64,000 bases of DNA from positions 434,001 through 498,000 of the forward strand of contig NZ_JARXVF010000002.1 in the NCBI RefSeq assembly GCF_029892515.1, read 5' to 3'. Below, piece after piece: positions 29,133 to 37,639 of the stretch (position 1 is its first letter; each line of letters starts with the position of its first letter). Under the pieces are notes generated by a model. The model had not been told where the DNA came from. It saw nothing but the letters and a program-made list of their open reading frames with translations, and did not search any database. A program made the translations under genes and the position numbers. Source of the stretch: Pseudaminobacter soli (ex Li et al. 2025). GTDB taxonomy: Bacteria; Pseudomonadota; Alphaproteobacteria; Rhizobiales; Rhizobiaceae.

Positions 29133-29966
29133 TTAGGCTGGCTTCGCCACCCGCCCGCGCTGCCAGCGCCACAGGTCGCGGCCAAGGATACCTAGAACCG
29201 TCAGCGAGATCAGGATCACCGAGATCGCAGCGATAGCGGGGTCGATGTTGTCGCGCATGCCGTTCCACATCTGCCGGGGCAGGGTGACGACATTGAAGCT
29301 GGTGATGAACAGCGTCACCGAGATTTCTTCCCAAGACAGGATGAAGGCGAAGAACGCGGCCGAGATGATACCGAACCTGGCGTTGGGCAGAATGATCCAG
29401 AAGATCGATTGCCACAGCGAAGCACCGAGCCCGCGTGCGGCCATGTCGATGCGCCTGTCGATCTGGCTGAGCGAAACCATGAAGGTGACCAGCGCAAAAG
29501 GCGTTGCCACCACTACATGGGCGAGGATGACGCCGCCGATGCTGTCGAAGCCGATCCAGGGCGCAATGTCGATCAGCGAGGTCTCGAAGAAATAAAGGAT
29601 GATCGCCGACACCACCGGCGGCATCACCATGGGCAGAAACACCAGCGCGGCCAGCATGGTCGAAAAGCGATTGCGCACGTACCAGAGCCCGAGCCCGAAC
29701 ATGACCGCGAGCATGGTGGAGATCGCCGCGCTACCTAGTGCGATGCCGAGGCTGAGTTTGATGCTGTCCAACCACACCGGGTTGGTGAACAGCGCTTCGT
29801 AATGGCGCAGCGACCAGTTGCCCTTGGGCATGGAGAGGTAGCGCGCGCCGGTGAAGGATACCGGCACGATGGCCAGGAGCGGCATCAGCAAAAAGACGAT
29901 CGTGAGATAGACTATCGCGGCGCTGACGCGGCCTGGCTTGTCAGTGCTGTTCGGGTTGGCGCTCAT
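29133..29966 (-). CDS. Spermidine/putrescine-type ABC transporter permease (PotC-like)
   Basis: 277 residues from ATG 29966; a GTG three codons earlier overlaps the upstream stop and is possible. There are six membrane segments, with a PotC-like start (AAIVYLTIVFLLMPLLAIVPVSF) and the EAA loop MAARGLGASLWQSIFWIILPN. It forms the membrane channel with the PotB-like permease encoded just upstream. It is the last gene of lysR, ATPase, binding protein, permease, permease. The substrate is a polyamine-like or other cationic/amide compound by family only. Confidence 0.87.
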   Translation of the reverse strand: MSANPNSTDKPGRVSAAIVYLTIVFLLMPLLAIVPVSFTGARYLSMPKGNWSLRHYEALFTNPVWLDSIKLSLGIALGSAAISTMLAVMFGLGLWYVRNRFSTMLAALVFLPMVMPPVVSAIILYFFETSLIDIAPWIGFDSIGGVILAHVVVATPFALVTFMVSLSQIDRRIDMAARGLGASLWQSIFWIILPNARFGIISAAFFAFILSWEEISVTLFITSFNVVTLPRQMWNGMRDNIDPAIAAISVILISLTVLGILGRDLWRWQRGRVAKPA

Positions 29967-29971
29967 TGTTG

Positions 29972-30799
29972 TCACCCTACGAGCTTGTCAAGGCGCGCGA
30001 CCTTGTGGAGCAGCGCGCCGAGCGCGGCCACGATGGCCAGAAGGATCACGCTGATTGCAGCGGCCAGTCCCCAGTTCACAGTCTGGAACAGCTGCAGATA
30101 GATGAACTCCGCAACCATCACGCTGCGACCACCCGACAGGATCGCCGGGGTGATGAAGAAGCCGAGTGCAAAGACGAAGACGATGATGCTGGCGCCCAGC
30201 ACGCCGGGCATGGTCATGGGCAGCGTCACGGTCCAGAAGATGCGCATGCGCCCAGCGCCCAGTCCGCTGGCGGCCTGCAGCACGCGCGGATCGACCTGAC
30301 GCAGCGCCGAGGCAAGCGGAAAGACAGCAAATGGTATGAGGAAATGCGTCATGCCGATGATGCTGCCGAGCTCATTGCGAACCAGCGCCAGCGGCTCCTT
30401 GATGACGCCGATGCTCATCAGGCTCTCGTTGATGATACCGTTGTTGCGCAGCAGGATCAGCCAGCCGAAGGCGCGGATCAGCACCGAAATCCAGAAGGGG
30501 ATCAGCACGCAATACTCGATCAGCCGCTGTCGCTGCGGGGGGCCGAACACCCAGTTGTAGGCGATGGCATAGGCAAGCGTCACCGAAACGGTGGTGACTA
30601 TGACGCAGATGCGCAGCGTGCGGATGAGCACCACCTGCACGGTCGGATCGGTGAAGATGCGGATATATTGCCCCAAGCCGGGCTCGGGGTCGGTCACGCT
30701 CCATTTCGCCACCATCAGGAATGGCAGCACATAGGAGGCGACCAGAAAGAGCGGCAGGGGAGCCAGCAGGATCGCATAACGCATCCAGGATCGTGTCAT
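29972..30799 (-). CDS. Spermidine/putrescine-type ABC transporter permease (PotB-like)
   Basis: 275 residues from ATG 30799, with AGGAGG 11 bases upstream. There are six membrane segments (AILLAPLPLFLVASYVLPFL first) and the EAA loop LQAASGLGAGRMRIFWTVTLPM. It pairs with the PotC-like permease. The coding frame is open further upstream but has no start signal and overlaps the binding-protein gene. Confidence 0.87.
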   Translation of the reverse strand: MTRSWMRYAILLAPLPLFLVASYVLPFLMVAKWSVTDPEPGLGQYIRIFTDPTVQVVLIRTLRICVIVTTVSVTLAYAIAYNWVFGPPQRQRLIEYCVLIPFWISVLIRAFGWLILLRNNGIINESLMSIGVIKEPLALVRNELGSIIGMTHFLIPFAVFPLASALRQVDPRVLQAASGLGAGRMRIFWTVTLPMTMPGVLGASIIVFVFALGFFITPAILSGGRSVMVAEFIYLQLFQTVNWGLAAAISVILLAIVAALGALLHKVARLDKLVG

Positions 30800-30855
30800 G
30801 ATCGAGGCCCTCCTGACGCTCTCGGATGTTGAGGGGGCGGCTTCGCCGCTCCCGC

Positions 30856-31965
30856 TTACTTGGAAACCAGCGCCAGGAACTTTTCCAGCGCGGTCGAATA
30901 GTTGTCGGCATACCACTCGGCGCTGAGCGTGACCTGCTTGGCCTCCGCTTCCGGCGACACGCAGTTCAGTGCCTTCTTGTCGTCCGGGATCAGCGCGTCG
31001 GCCTGCGGGTTGGCCGGGCCGTTGCCGAGCAGGTCGAACAGCGCCACCTGGCTCAGTGCGTCCTGGGAGGACGCGATGAAGCGCATGGCATTGTCGCGGC
31101 CGGTGGGGTTGCCCTTCGGCGTGATCCAGGTCGAGGAGTTGAGGAAGCCGCCCTCATAGCCCCACTTGATCTGGTCGCCGGTGTCGCGGCCGAGCAGGAT
31201 GGCGCGGGTGTTCCAGATGTAGCCCATGGCTGCTTCGCCTTCGAGCAGGAGCTGCTGGCTTTCTGCGCCCGAACCCCAGAAGGAGATGATGTGCGGCTTG
31301 AGCTCTTCGATCTTGGCGAGCGCGCGTTCGATGTTGAGCGGATAGAGCTCTTCCGGCTTCACACCGTCGGCCAGAAGGGCGGCCTCCAGCATGCCGTTCA
31401 TCCACTTGTACATGGTGCGCTTGCCGGGGAATTTGTCGACGTTCCAGAAGTCGGCCGGCGACTTCGGGGCCTCGTCGGAGAACTTGGCGGAGTCGTAGGC
31501 GAGCACATAGGAGAAGAAGTAGCCCGGCGTGCCGAACTCGTAGTCGTAGCCCTTGCGGATCTTGGCGCGGTCGATGACGTTGTAGTCGAGCGCTTCCAGG
31601 ACGCCTTCCTTGCCGAAGGCGATACCGAGGTTGGCGTCGGCGTCGATGACGTCCCAGATGACCTTGCCCGAGGTGATCTGCGCCTTGATGGCGCCTTCGG
31701 TCGGGCCGCTGCCGTCGATGCGAACGGCGATCCCGGTTTCCTTCTCGAACCGTTCGCCGAATGCCTTCTGGAAGGCTTCGATGGCGTCGCCGCCCCAGTT
31801 GGCGAGGACAAGCTGGTCGCCCGCGAAAGCCATCTTGGCGCGCATTGCCACCGGCACGCTCAGCAGGAGGGCTGCGGCCTTGACGAAGCTGCGGCGGTCG
31901 ATCTCGCCGGCCGCTGTGCGGCGGGTGAGGATTTCAAAGCAGTCGCGCTTGAAATGGTCGGACAT
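30856..31965 (-). CDS. ABC transporter substrate-binding protein, PotD-like (SBP family 1/8), possible Tat export
   Basis: 369 residues from ATG 31965. The N-terminus has a twin-arginine-like signal (IDRRSFVKAAALLLSVPVAM, ending near KMAFA), unusual among Sec-exported binding proteins. The mature part begins DQLVLANWGGDAIEAFQKAF and contains EGAIKAQITSGKVIWDVIDAD and EEAKQ-type helices typical of PotD/iron-binding-type receptors. It supplies substrate to the PotBC-like permeases. The closest purine-rich site is 14 bases before the ATG, so an upstream start at ATG 31986 cannot be excluded. Confidence 0.85.
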   Translation of the reverse strand: MSDHFKRDCFEILTRRTAAGEIDRRSFVKAAALLLSVPVAMRAKMAFAGDQLVLANWGGDAIEAFQKAFGERFEKETGIAVRIDGSGPTEGAIKAQITSGKVIWDVIDADANLGIAFGKEGVLEALDYNVIDRAKIRKGYDYEFGTPGYFFSYVLAYDSAKFSDEAPKSPADFWNVDKFPGKRTMYKWMNGMLEAALLADGVKPEELYPLNIERALAKIEELKPHIISFWGSGAESQQLLLEGEAAMGYIWNTRAILLGRDTGDQIKWGYEGGFLNSSTWITPKGNPTGRDNAMRFIASSQDALSQVALFDLLGNGPANPQADALIPDDKKALNCVSPEAEAKQVTLSAEWYADNYSTALEKFLALVSK

Positions 31966-31994
31966 GATTTTCGTTTTCACTCCCATTAATTGGT

Positions 31995-33095
31995 TCAGGC
32001 GTTGCGGTCGTCGTGCAGGATGAAGCCGCTTTCGACTGGCCAGCACACTTTGGTTTCGGCGCCGACGGCGAGCGCGGCCGCAGCCGAATTGTCCGGGACG
32101 GACAGCAAGAGACGCTGCCCGGTGGGCAGGGCAACCTGCAGGCTCATTTCCGCGCCGTTGTAGATCTTGTCGGCAATCACGCCGGCGATGCCGTTTTCGT
32201 CAGCACCGGCCGCGCCGATGCGCAGATGCTCGGGACGAACCGCCAGCAGGGATTGCTTACCGGCAGGCGCAGCGGCATTGGTCGGCGCCGAGAGCGTCGC
32301 CTCGCCGAGGCGGCCGGTAGCGCGCCCGTCGATGGCGCTGCAGCCTTCAAGCGGCAGCATGTTGATGCGGCCGAGGAACTCGGCGACGAAGCGATTATCC
32401 GGTCGCGTGTAGATCGCGCGCGGCTCGGCCGCCTGCATAAGCTGGCCATGGTTGAAGATGGCGATACGGTCCGAAAGGGCCAGCGCTTCGCTCTGGTCGT
32501 GCGTGACGAAGACGAAGGTCGTGCCGGTTTCGCGGTGCACGCGCTTCATCTCGGCCTGCAGGCCTTCGCGCAGGTTCTTGTCGAGGGCGGAGAACGGCTC
32601 GTCGAGCAGGAGCACGCCCGGCTCGAACACCAGCGCGCGGGCAAGTGCAACGCGCTGCTGCTGGCCGCCGGAAAGCTGGCCAGGCTTCTTGTGGGCGTGC
32701 GCGGAAAGCCCGACGCGCTCGATCATGTCGCCAACGCGCTTCTTGATCTCGGCGGCAGGTACCTTGCGGACCTTGAGCGGGAAAGCGACGTTGTCGGTTA
32801 CCGACAGGTGCGGAAACAGCGCATAGCCCTGGAACACCATGCCGAAATTGCGTTTGTCGGCCGGACGGTTCGTGATGTCGATGCCGTCCTCTTCAAGGCG
32901 CCCGCGGCTCGGCGTCAGGAAGCCGGCGAGAGCCATCAGAAAGGTCGTCTTGCCCGAGCCGGAGGGGCCGAGCAGGGTCAGGAATTCGCCTGCAGCGATG
33001 GTCAGGTCAAGGCTGCGCAAGGCTTCGAAATTACCGAAGGACTTGCCGAGGCCGATTGCACTGAGTTGAGAGGCGCGATGTCGTTGAGGGGCCAA
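31995..33095 (-). CDS. Spermidine/putrescine-type ABC transporter ATP-binding protein (PotA-like)
   Basis: 366 residues if started at TTG 33095, six bases after GGGGGA; GTG 33101 and an ATG at 33191 are alternatives. The ATG start would add 32 atypical residues and overlap the lysR stop. It has Walker A GPSGSGKTT, Q-loop VFQGYALFPHLSV, signature LSGGQQQR, Walker B VLLLDEPFSALDK, switch His THD, then a C-terminal TOBE domain (VRPEHLRIG). It is the first transporter gene after lysR. Confidence 0.87.
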   Translation of the reverse strand: MAPQRHRASQLSAIGLGKSFGNFEALRSLDLTIAAGEFLTLLGPSGSGKTTFLMALAGFLTPSRGRLEEDGIDITNRPADKRNFGMVFQGYALFPHLSVTDNVAFPLKVRKVPAAEIKKRVGDMIERVGLSAHAHKKPGQLSGGQQQRVALARALVFEPGVLLLDEPFSALDKNLREGLQAEMKRVHRETGTTFVFVTHDQSEALALSDRIAIFNHGQLMQAAEPRAIYTRPDNRFVAEFLGRINMLPLEGCSAIDGRATGRLGEATLSAPTNAAAPAGKQSLLAVRPEHLRIGAAGADENGIAGVIADKIYNGAEMSLQVALPTGQRLLLSVPDNSAAAALAVGAETKVCWPVESGFILHDDRNA

Positions 33096-33156
33096 ACCCA
33101 CTCCCCCTTTTCTATTTTTGCGGGACGATAGGTTGAAAACCGAATTCACCACAATG

Positions 33157-33189
33157 GAATAATTTGCGCAGTTCAGGTGAAGATTATTC
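33157..33189. promoter_or_regulatory. Inverted repeat overlapping the lysR stop codon, ahead of the ABC operon
   Basis: GAATAAT and ATTATTC (33157-33163 and 33183-33189) are perfect 7-bp inverted arms in an AT-rich stretch between lysR and the likely TTG start of the ATPase gene. It could be a LysR or promoter site separating transporter expression from lysR (inference). Confidence 0.4.
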
Positions 33190-34107
33190 ATGTTGCCGTG
33201 AGCGGAGTAGTTGGCGGCTCTCCGCGAGGCTTGTTTTCAACCAGTTGCAGAAGGCGCTAACGATCGGCTGATCGAGCTTGTGCCGTTCACAGACCAGAAA
33301 ATAGGACTCCGGCGATTTGATGGTGCTGTCGAAGGGGCGCACCAGGTCTCCGTCGGTCAGCGCCCTGCCGCAGACGATGTCGTCGCCCATGGCCACACCT
33401 TGCCCGGCGATGGCGGCGGCCTGTGCCAGATAGACGTCGGAAAAGACGATGCTGTTTTCCGGGTCCGGCATCGGCAAGCCATAGGTGCCGAACCAGAGCG
33501 ACCAGTCGTGAAAGTCGTTGAGGTGCAGCAGCGTCAGCCGCGACAGGTCCTCGGGCGTGTGAATGTTGTTCGAGTTGAGCAGTACCGGGCTGCAGATCGG
33601 CGTGAATTCCACCTGCGCCAGCAATTCCGACCAATGGTTCGGCCAGCTGCCGGCGCCAAAGGCGATGAACACATCCGATTCGGGATCGCTGACATCGTCC
33701 AGCCGTCGCGGCGTCACCAGCTTGATGCGCACGAGCGGGTAAAGACTGCGGAAATCGTTCAGATGGTTGCAGAGCCAGAAGGTGGCGAAGCCCGGTGTGC
33801 AGGAGATCGTCAACCGGCCGTGAAGCTGCACATCGTCGGCGATCTCGGCGGCCTGGGCGATGAGCCCCAGCGCGGTGCGCACCTCCTGCGCATAGCGGCG
33901 GCCGAACGGGGTGAGCTCGATACCCTTGCCGTCCCGCTCGGTGAGTTCCAGCCCCAGCTCGCGTTCGAGGAAGCGCAGCTGGTGGCTGATGGCGCTCGGT
34001 GTGCGGTGCAGCTCCTGCGCTGCCTGCCAAAGGCTGCCATGGCGGGCAACAGAATCGAAGGCCCGCAAGGCGCTCATGGAGGGCAGGTTTCTGGCCGGCC
34101 AAGTCAT
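33184..34107 (-). CDS. LysR-family transcriptional regulator
   Basis: 307 residues from ATG 34107, chosen because GGGAGGA lies five bases upstream; the frame is open 41 codons further but non-coding in character. The N-terminal HTH (LPSMSALRAFDSVARHGSLW, ELHRTPSAISHQLRFLEREL) is followed by a GcvA-like effector domain (TISCTPGFATFWLCNHL, FIAFGAGSWPNHW). It lies between the PotABCD-like operon and the divergent M20/amidohydrolase operon and probably controls both. Confidence 0.9.
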   Translation of the reverse strand: MTWPARNLPSMSALRAFDSVARHGSLWQAAQELHRTPSAISHQLRFLERELGLELTERDGKGIELTPFGRRYAQEVRTALGLIAQAAEIADDVQLHGRLTISCTPGFATFWLCNHLNDFRSLYPLVRIKLVTPRRLDDVSDPESDVFIAFGAGSWPNHWSELLAQVEFTPICSPVLLNSNNIHTPEDLSRLTLLHLNDFHDWSLWFGTYGLPMPDPENSIVFSDVYLAQAAAIAGQGVAMGDDIVCGRALTDGDLVRPFDSTIKSPESYFLVCERHKLDQPIVSAFCNWLKTSLAESRQLLRSRQHE

Positions 34108-34129
34108 GTATCCTCCCAAAGATGAAAAA

Positions 34130-34146
34130 GTCTCAACAGTGGAGAC
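34130..34146. promoter_or_regulatory. LysR-type box in the lysR/M20 divergent region
   Basis: GTCTC-N7-GAGAC, with the T-N11-A core expected of LysR-type operators, lies 23 bp upstream of the lysR start in the 184-bp divergent region. A further hairpin, TTGCCGGC-CCTTT-GCCGGCAA, lies at 34233-34253 in the leader of the M20 gene. Confidence 0.5.
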
Positions 34147-34291
34147 AATATATATCACTTTCTGAAAATCCCATTCACCCCATACCATGGATTTGCAATG
34201 AGCCAGGCTTGCCCGGCTCCGGAGGATCAATCTTGCCGGCCCTTTGCCGGCAATGCGTGCAAGTCACGCGGGGACAAATTACGAGCAGCCG

Positions 34292-35875
34292 ATGACCAGG
34301 AATATTGCCGAGCAAACCGCCACGCGCTGGGTCGACGAGAACGCGGCCGACCTGTCGAAGTGGACCAGCGAAATCTGGCACAAGGGCGAGACGGCCTGGC
34401 GCGAATACGAATCCGCAGCCTGGTATGTCGAGCGTCTGCGCGCCGAAGGCTTCACCGTGGAAGAGGGCTCAGCCGGCATGCCGACGGCCTTCGCTGCTTC
34501 GTGGACCAACGGCGAGGGCGGCCCGGTCATCGCTTCCTATGCCGAATATGACGCCGTGCCGGGTAACTGCCAGGCGGCAAGCACCGTCAAAGAGCCCCGC
34601 GCCGGACTCAACGAACATGCTGGCGGCCATACCGATCCACACTCGGCGCTCGGCATGAGCGCCTTCGGCGGCCTGCTCGCCACCAAGGCGGCCATGCAGG
34701 CGCACAACATTCCCGGTACGCTGAAGTTCTTCGGCGAGCCAGCCGAGAAGGTGCGTGGCTCCAAGCCGATCCACGCGGCCAAGGGCTATTATGACGGCCT
34801 CGACGCCATGATCAGCTTCCACCCCTGCTACATGCTGCCGCTGTGCAACACGGTGAACTGGGACACACATTGCGGCGCGGCCTTTGCGATGGTCTATCGC
34901 TTCGTTTGCGACGAACCGGAAAGCTGGCTGAAGCGCGCCGACGGTCTTCCGATCCCGCAGGCGCACAGCGCCGTGCGCGCGCCGGGCGCCAACGACGCGC
35001 TGTTCTATATGTATAACGCCTCCAAGGCGCTGCGTGATTCCATGCTGCCGCATATGGGCGGCTGGTCGATCAGTGAGGCGATCCTGACGGCGGGACAGGC
35101 GACGGCCGACAACCTGCCGGCGCGGCTCGCCGAAATCCAGTACATCATCCGCGTTCCGACCGTGGAGATGGCCGAGCAGGCGACGCTGATTCTCGACCGC
35201 AATGCGGAAGCCGCTGCCAAGCTCGCCCATTGCCGCGTGGAAAAGATCTGGGTGTCGAAGTCGCGCCCCGGCCTTGCCAACCACGTCATGGCCGAACTGG
35301 TCTATGGCAAGCTGGCCTCCGTCGGCGCGCCGAAGTGGAGCGATCGCGCCAAGGAGATCGCCCGCGAGATCCAGGCCAATGTCGGCCTCGAGCCGATGGC
35401 TGAGCCCTTCCTGCCCGATTGCGAAAAGCTGATCGCGCCGCAGGAAGCCGAGCGCATTTTGCGCCAGGATCTGCCGCCGTCGCAGATCAACTACACCTCG
35501 GACGACTACACCGACATGTGCTGGCACGCGCCCACTGCGCGCCTCTACATCGCCCGCCCGATGCTGACCGGTCCGGCCGGCTTTGCCTACCCGGACTGGG
35601 TGATGAACGCACTGGGCGGCATTCCCGAGACCATCGACCCGATGGTTACCTGCGCGTCCAAGACCATCGCGCACTCGATGCTCGAACTGATGCAGAACGC
35701 GGAGTTGCGGTCGGCTGCCCGCAAGGAGTTCGAGGAGCGCACCGGCGGCGGCGTCGGCGGCACCAACTGGATCCCGCCGCTGGCCGACTACGAAGCGCCG
35801 ATCGGCTTGCGCTGGCCCGAATATGTCACCACTGTGCGCGGCCGCGAATGGTGGATCCCGAGCGCCGGCTACTAA
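34292..35875 (+). CDS. M20-family amidohydrolase (AbgB/ACY1L2-like)
   Basis: 527 residues from ATG 34292; an earlier ATG at 34244 is possible but the N-terminus MTRNIAEQTATRWVDENAAD fits the family. Motifs are SYAEYDAVPG, HAGGHTDPHSALGMSAFGGLL, KFFGEPAEKVRGSK and SFHPCYMLP. The usual Cys-Gly-His metal block is replaced by HAGGHTDPHS, so metal binding is altered. The protein is longer than most M20D members. AbgB-like enzymes cleave aminobenzoyl-glutamate-type amides. It starts the plus-strand operon with the YtcJ-like amidohydrolase, COG0523 GTPase and ThDP enzyme. Confidence 0.82.
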   Translation: MTRNIAEQTATRWVDENAADLSKWTSEIWHKGETAWREYESAAWYVERLRAEGFTVEEGSAGMPTAFAASWTNGEGGPVIASYAEYDAVPGNCQAASTVKEPRAGLNEHAGGHTDPHSALGMSAFGGLLATKAAMQAHNIPGTLKFFGEPAEKVRGSKPIHAAKGYYDGLDAMISFHPCYMLPLCNTVNWDTHCGAAFAMVYRFVCDEPESWLKRADGLPIPQAHSAVRAPGANDALFYMYNASKALRDSMLPHMGGWSISEAILTAGQATADNLPARLAEIQYIIRVPTVEMAEQATLILDRNAEAAAKLAHCRVEKIWVSKSRPGLANHVMAELVYGKLASVGAPKWSDRAKEIAREIQANVGLEPMAEPFLPDCEKLIAPQEAERILRQDLPPSQINYTSDDYTDMCWHAPTARLYIARPMLTGPAGFAYPDWVMNALGGIPETIDPMVTCASKTIAHSMLELMQNAELRSAARKEFEERTGGGVGGTNWIPPLADYEAPIGLRWPEYVTTVRGREWWIPSAGY

Positions 35876-35914
35876 GGCCGACGCTCACGCCCTTCTCCTG
35901 ACAGGTAACCGATA

Positions 35915-37639
35915 ATGCGCGTACTCTACGATCACCGCCCGAGCCACTCGGACCGCAGCGTCTATGCGGACCTCGTGCTCGTCAACGGCCGCATTTATAC
36001 CGGCGATCCGGGCTTGCCCTGGTGCCAAGCGCTGGCAGTGGCACGCGGGCGCATCGTCGCCCGCGGCGAGCGCGCGGATGTGGAACATCTGATCGGTGCC
36101 CAGACGAAAGTGACGGACCTCGGCGGGCGTTTCGCCATGCCGGGTCTCTACGACATGCACACTCATCCCGATCTCGCGCTGGCGCCGCGCTATGCCGAGG
36201 ACCTGGATATCGGCATCGTCGATCCGACGCCCGATCAGGTCCGCGATGCGATCCTGGCCTATGCGGCCAAGCATCCCGATCGCGAGTGGATCTACGGCCA
36301 GTATTTCGTCCGCTACACCTTCCGTCAGGCCGGTCTCGTTCCTGGCAAGGAATGGCTGGACACGGTGATGCCCGACCGCCCGGTCGCGCTGCTCGACCGC
36401 ATGTGGGGCACCATGATGGTCAATAGCGAGGCGCTTCGCCGCGCCGGCATCACCGCCGAAACGCCCGATCCGGCCAATGGCTATCTCGAGCGCGACCCGG
36501 TGAGCGGGGAGCCGACGGGGCTTTTGATCGACGGCGCCTATGCGCTGATCCATGCGGCCATGCCGCCCACGCCGGTGCCGGTCCTGCGCGCGGCCTATCG
36601 CGACGGCGTGCACTACCAGTCCGCGCGCGGCGTTGTGTCGACGAAATATGTTCATGTCTGCGAAAGCCGGCTGAACGCGCTGCAGTCGCTCGACCAGGCC
36701 GGCGAGCTCACGCTGCGCGTCGAGGCTGCCATCAGCTGGCAGGACGACATTTTCCCGGTGCGACGCCGCTGGGAACTGTTGGCCGGCGAGCGCCACTACT
36801 ACCGTTCGGCCCGGCTCAACGCCAATGCAGTAAAATTCCACTTCGACGGCACGGTCGAGCCACGCTCGTCCTATCTGATGACGCCGTGGGACGGGAACAG
36901 CACGTGGAGCGGCAAGCTCAACCTGACGCCCGAGCATCTTGCCGACATGATCTGGGACATGGACCGGCAGGGCATTCGCGTCATCGCTCACTGCACGGGT
37001 GACGGGGCCTCCGACACCTTCCTCGACGCGGTCGAAGAGGCGCGCCGTCGGCCCGGCGGGCTCGGTGTGCGCCATCAGTGCGCGCACAGCACCATCCTGC
37101 ATGGCAGCAATCTCAAGCGCTTCCGCGATCTCAACGTCACGGCCGAATTCTCGCCGGTGTCGTGGTATCCGTCGAAATTCGTCTCCGGCGCCCGTTCTGG
37201 CTACGGCAAGGAGCGTTTGTCGCGCGCCTACAACATCAAGGGCGTGCTGGAGGCCGGCGGCGTCGCCGTCATCGGTACCGACTGGCCGGTCAGCCCGCTC
37301 GATCCGTGGATCGCGCTGGAAACCATGGTCACCCGCGCCAATCCGTGGGGCGAGGGCGAGGGCCGTTTTGGCGAGCCGATCTCGCTTTCCCAGGCCATCG
37401 ACGTGATGACCAAGAACGGCGCTTGGTGCATGGGCATCGAGCACGAAGCGGGTTCGCTCGAAGTCGGCAAGTCGGCCGACATCATCGTGCTCGACCGCAA
37501 CCTTTTCGAGGTCGAGCCGCAGGGCAATATCCACTCCACCAAGGTGGACCTCACCTTCATGCAGGGCCAGCTCGTGCATGACCGACTAAACGAGAACTCC
37601 GAGGCCGTCTGGCACGGGGAGGCCCCGCAGCTATGGTGA
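35915..37639 (+). CDS. Metal-dependent amidohydrolase, YtcJ-like (amidohydrolase family 3)
   Basis: 574 residues. It has a composite beta-sandwich N-terminus (ADLVLVNGRIYTGDPG), then the metal motif H82-x-H84 in YDMHTHPD, later His residues in VIAHCTGDGA and RHQCAHS, and the catalytic Asp in IGTDWPVSPLD, ending with the second sandwich half (SADIIVLDRNLFEV). Such enzymes hydrolyse N-acyl or cyclic amide substrates. It lies 39 bp after the M20 gene and overlaps the COG0523 gene by 7 bp. Confidence 0.87.
   Translation: MRVLYDHRPSHSDRSVYADLVLVNGRIYTGDPGLPWCQALAVARGRIVARGERADVEHLIGAQTKVTDLGGRFAMPGLYDMHTHPDLALAPRYAEDLDIGIVDPTPDQVRDAILAYAAKHPDREWIYGQYFVRYTFRQAGLVPGKEWLDTVMPDRPVALLDRMWGTMMVNSEALRRAGITAETPDPANGYLERDPVSGEPTGLLIDGAYALIHAAMPPTPVPVLRAAYRDGVHYQSARGVVSTKYVHVCESRLNALQSLDQAGELTLRVEAAISWQDDIFPVRRRWELLAGERHYYRSARLNANAVKFHFDGTVEPRSSYLMTPWDGNSTWSGKLNLTPEHLADMIWDMDRQGIRVIAHCTGDGASDTFLDAVEEARRRPGGLGVRHQCAHSTILHGSNLKRFRDLNVTAEFSPVSWYPSKFVSGARSGYGKERLSRAYNIKGVLEAGGVAVIGTDWPVSPLDPWIALETMVTRANPWGEGEGRFGEPISLSQAIDVMTKNGAWCMGIEHEAGSLEVGKSADIIVLDRNLFEVEPQGNIHSTKVDLTFMQGQLVHDRLNENSEAVWHGEAPQLW

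Noticed and set aside
29973..29975. GTG as the start of the PotC-like permease
   Set aside because: The ATG three codons later keeps the same short spacing and gives a normal N-terminus; the GTG has no better ribosome-binding site.
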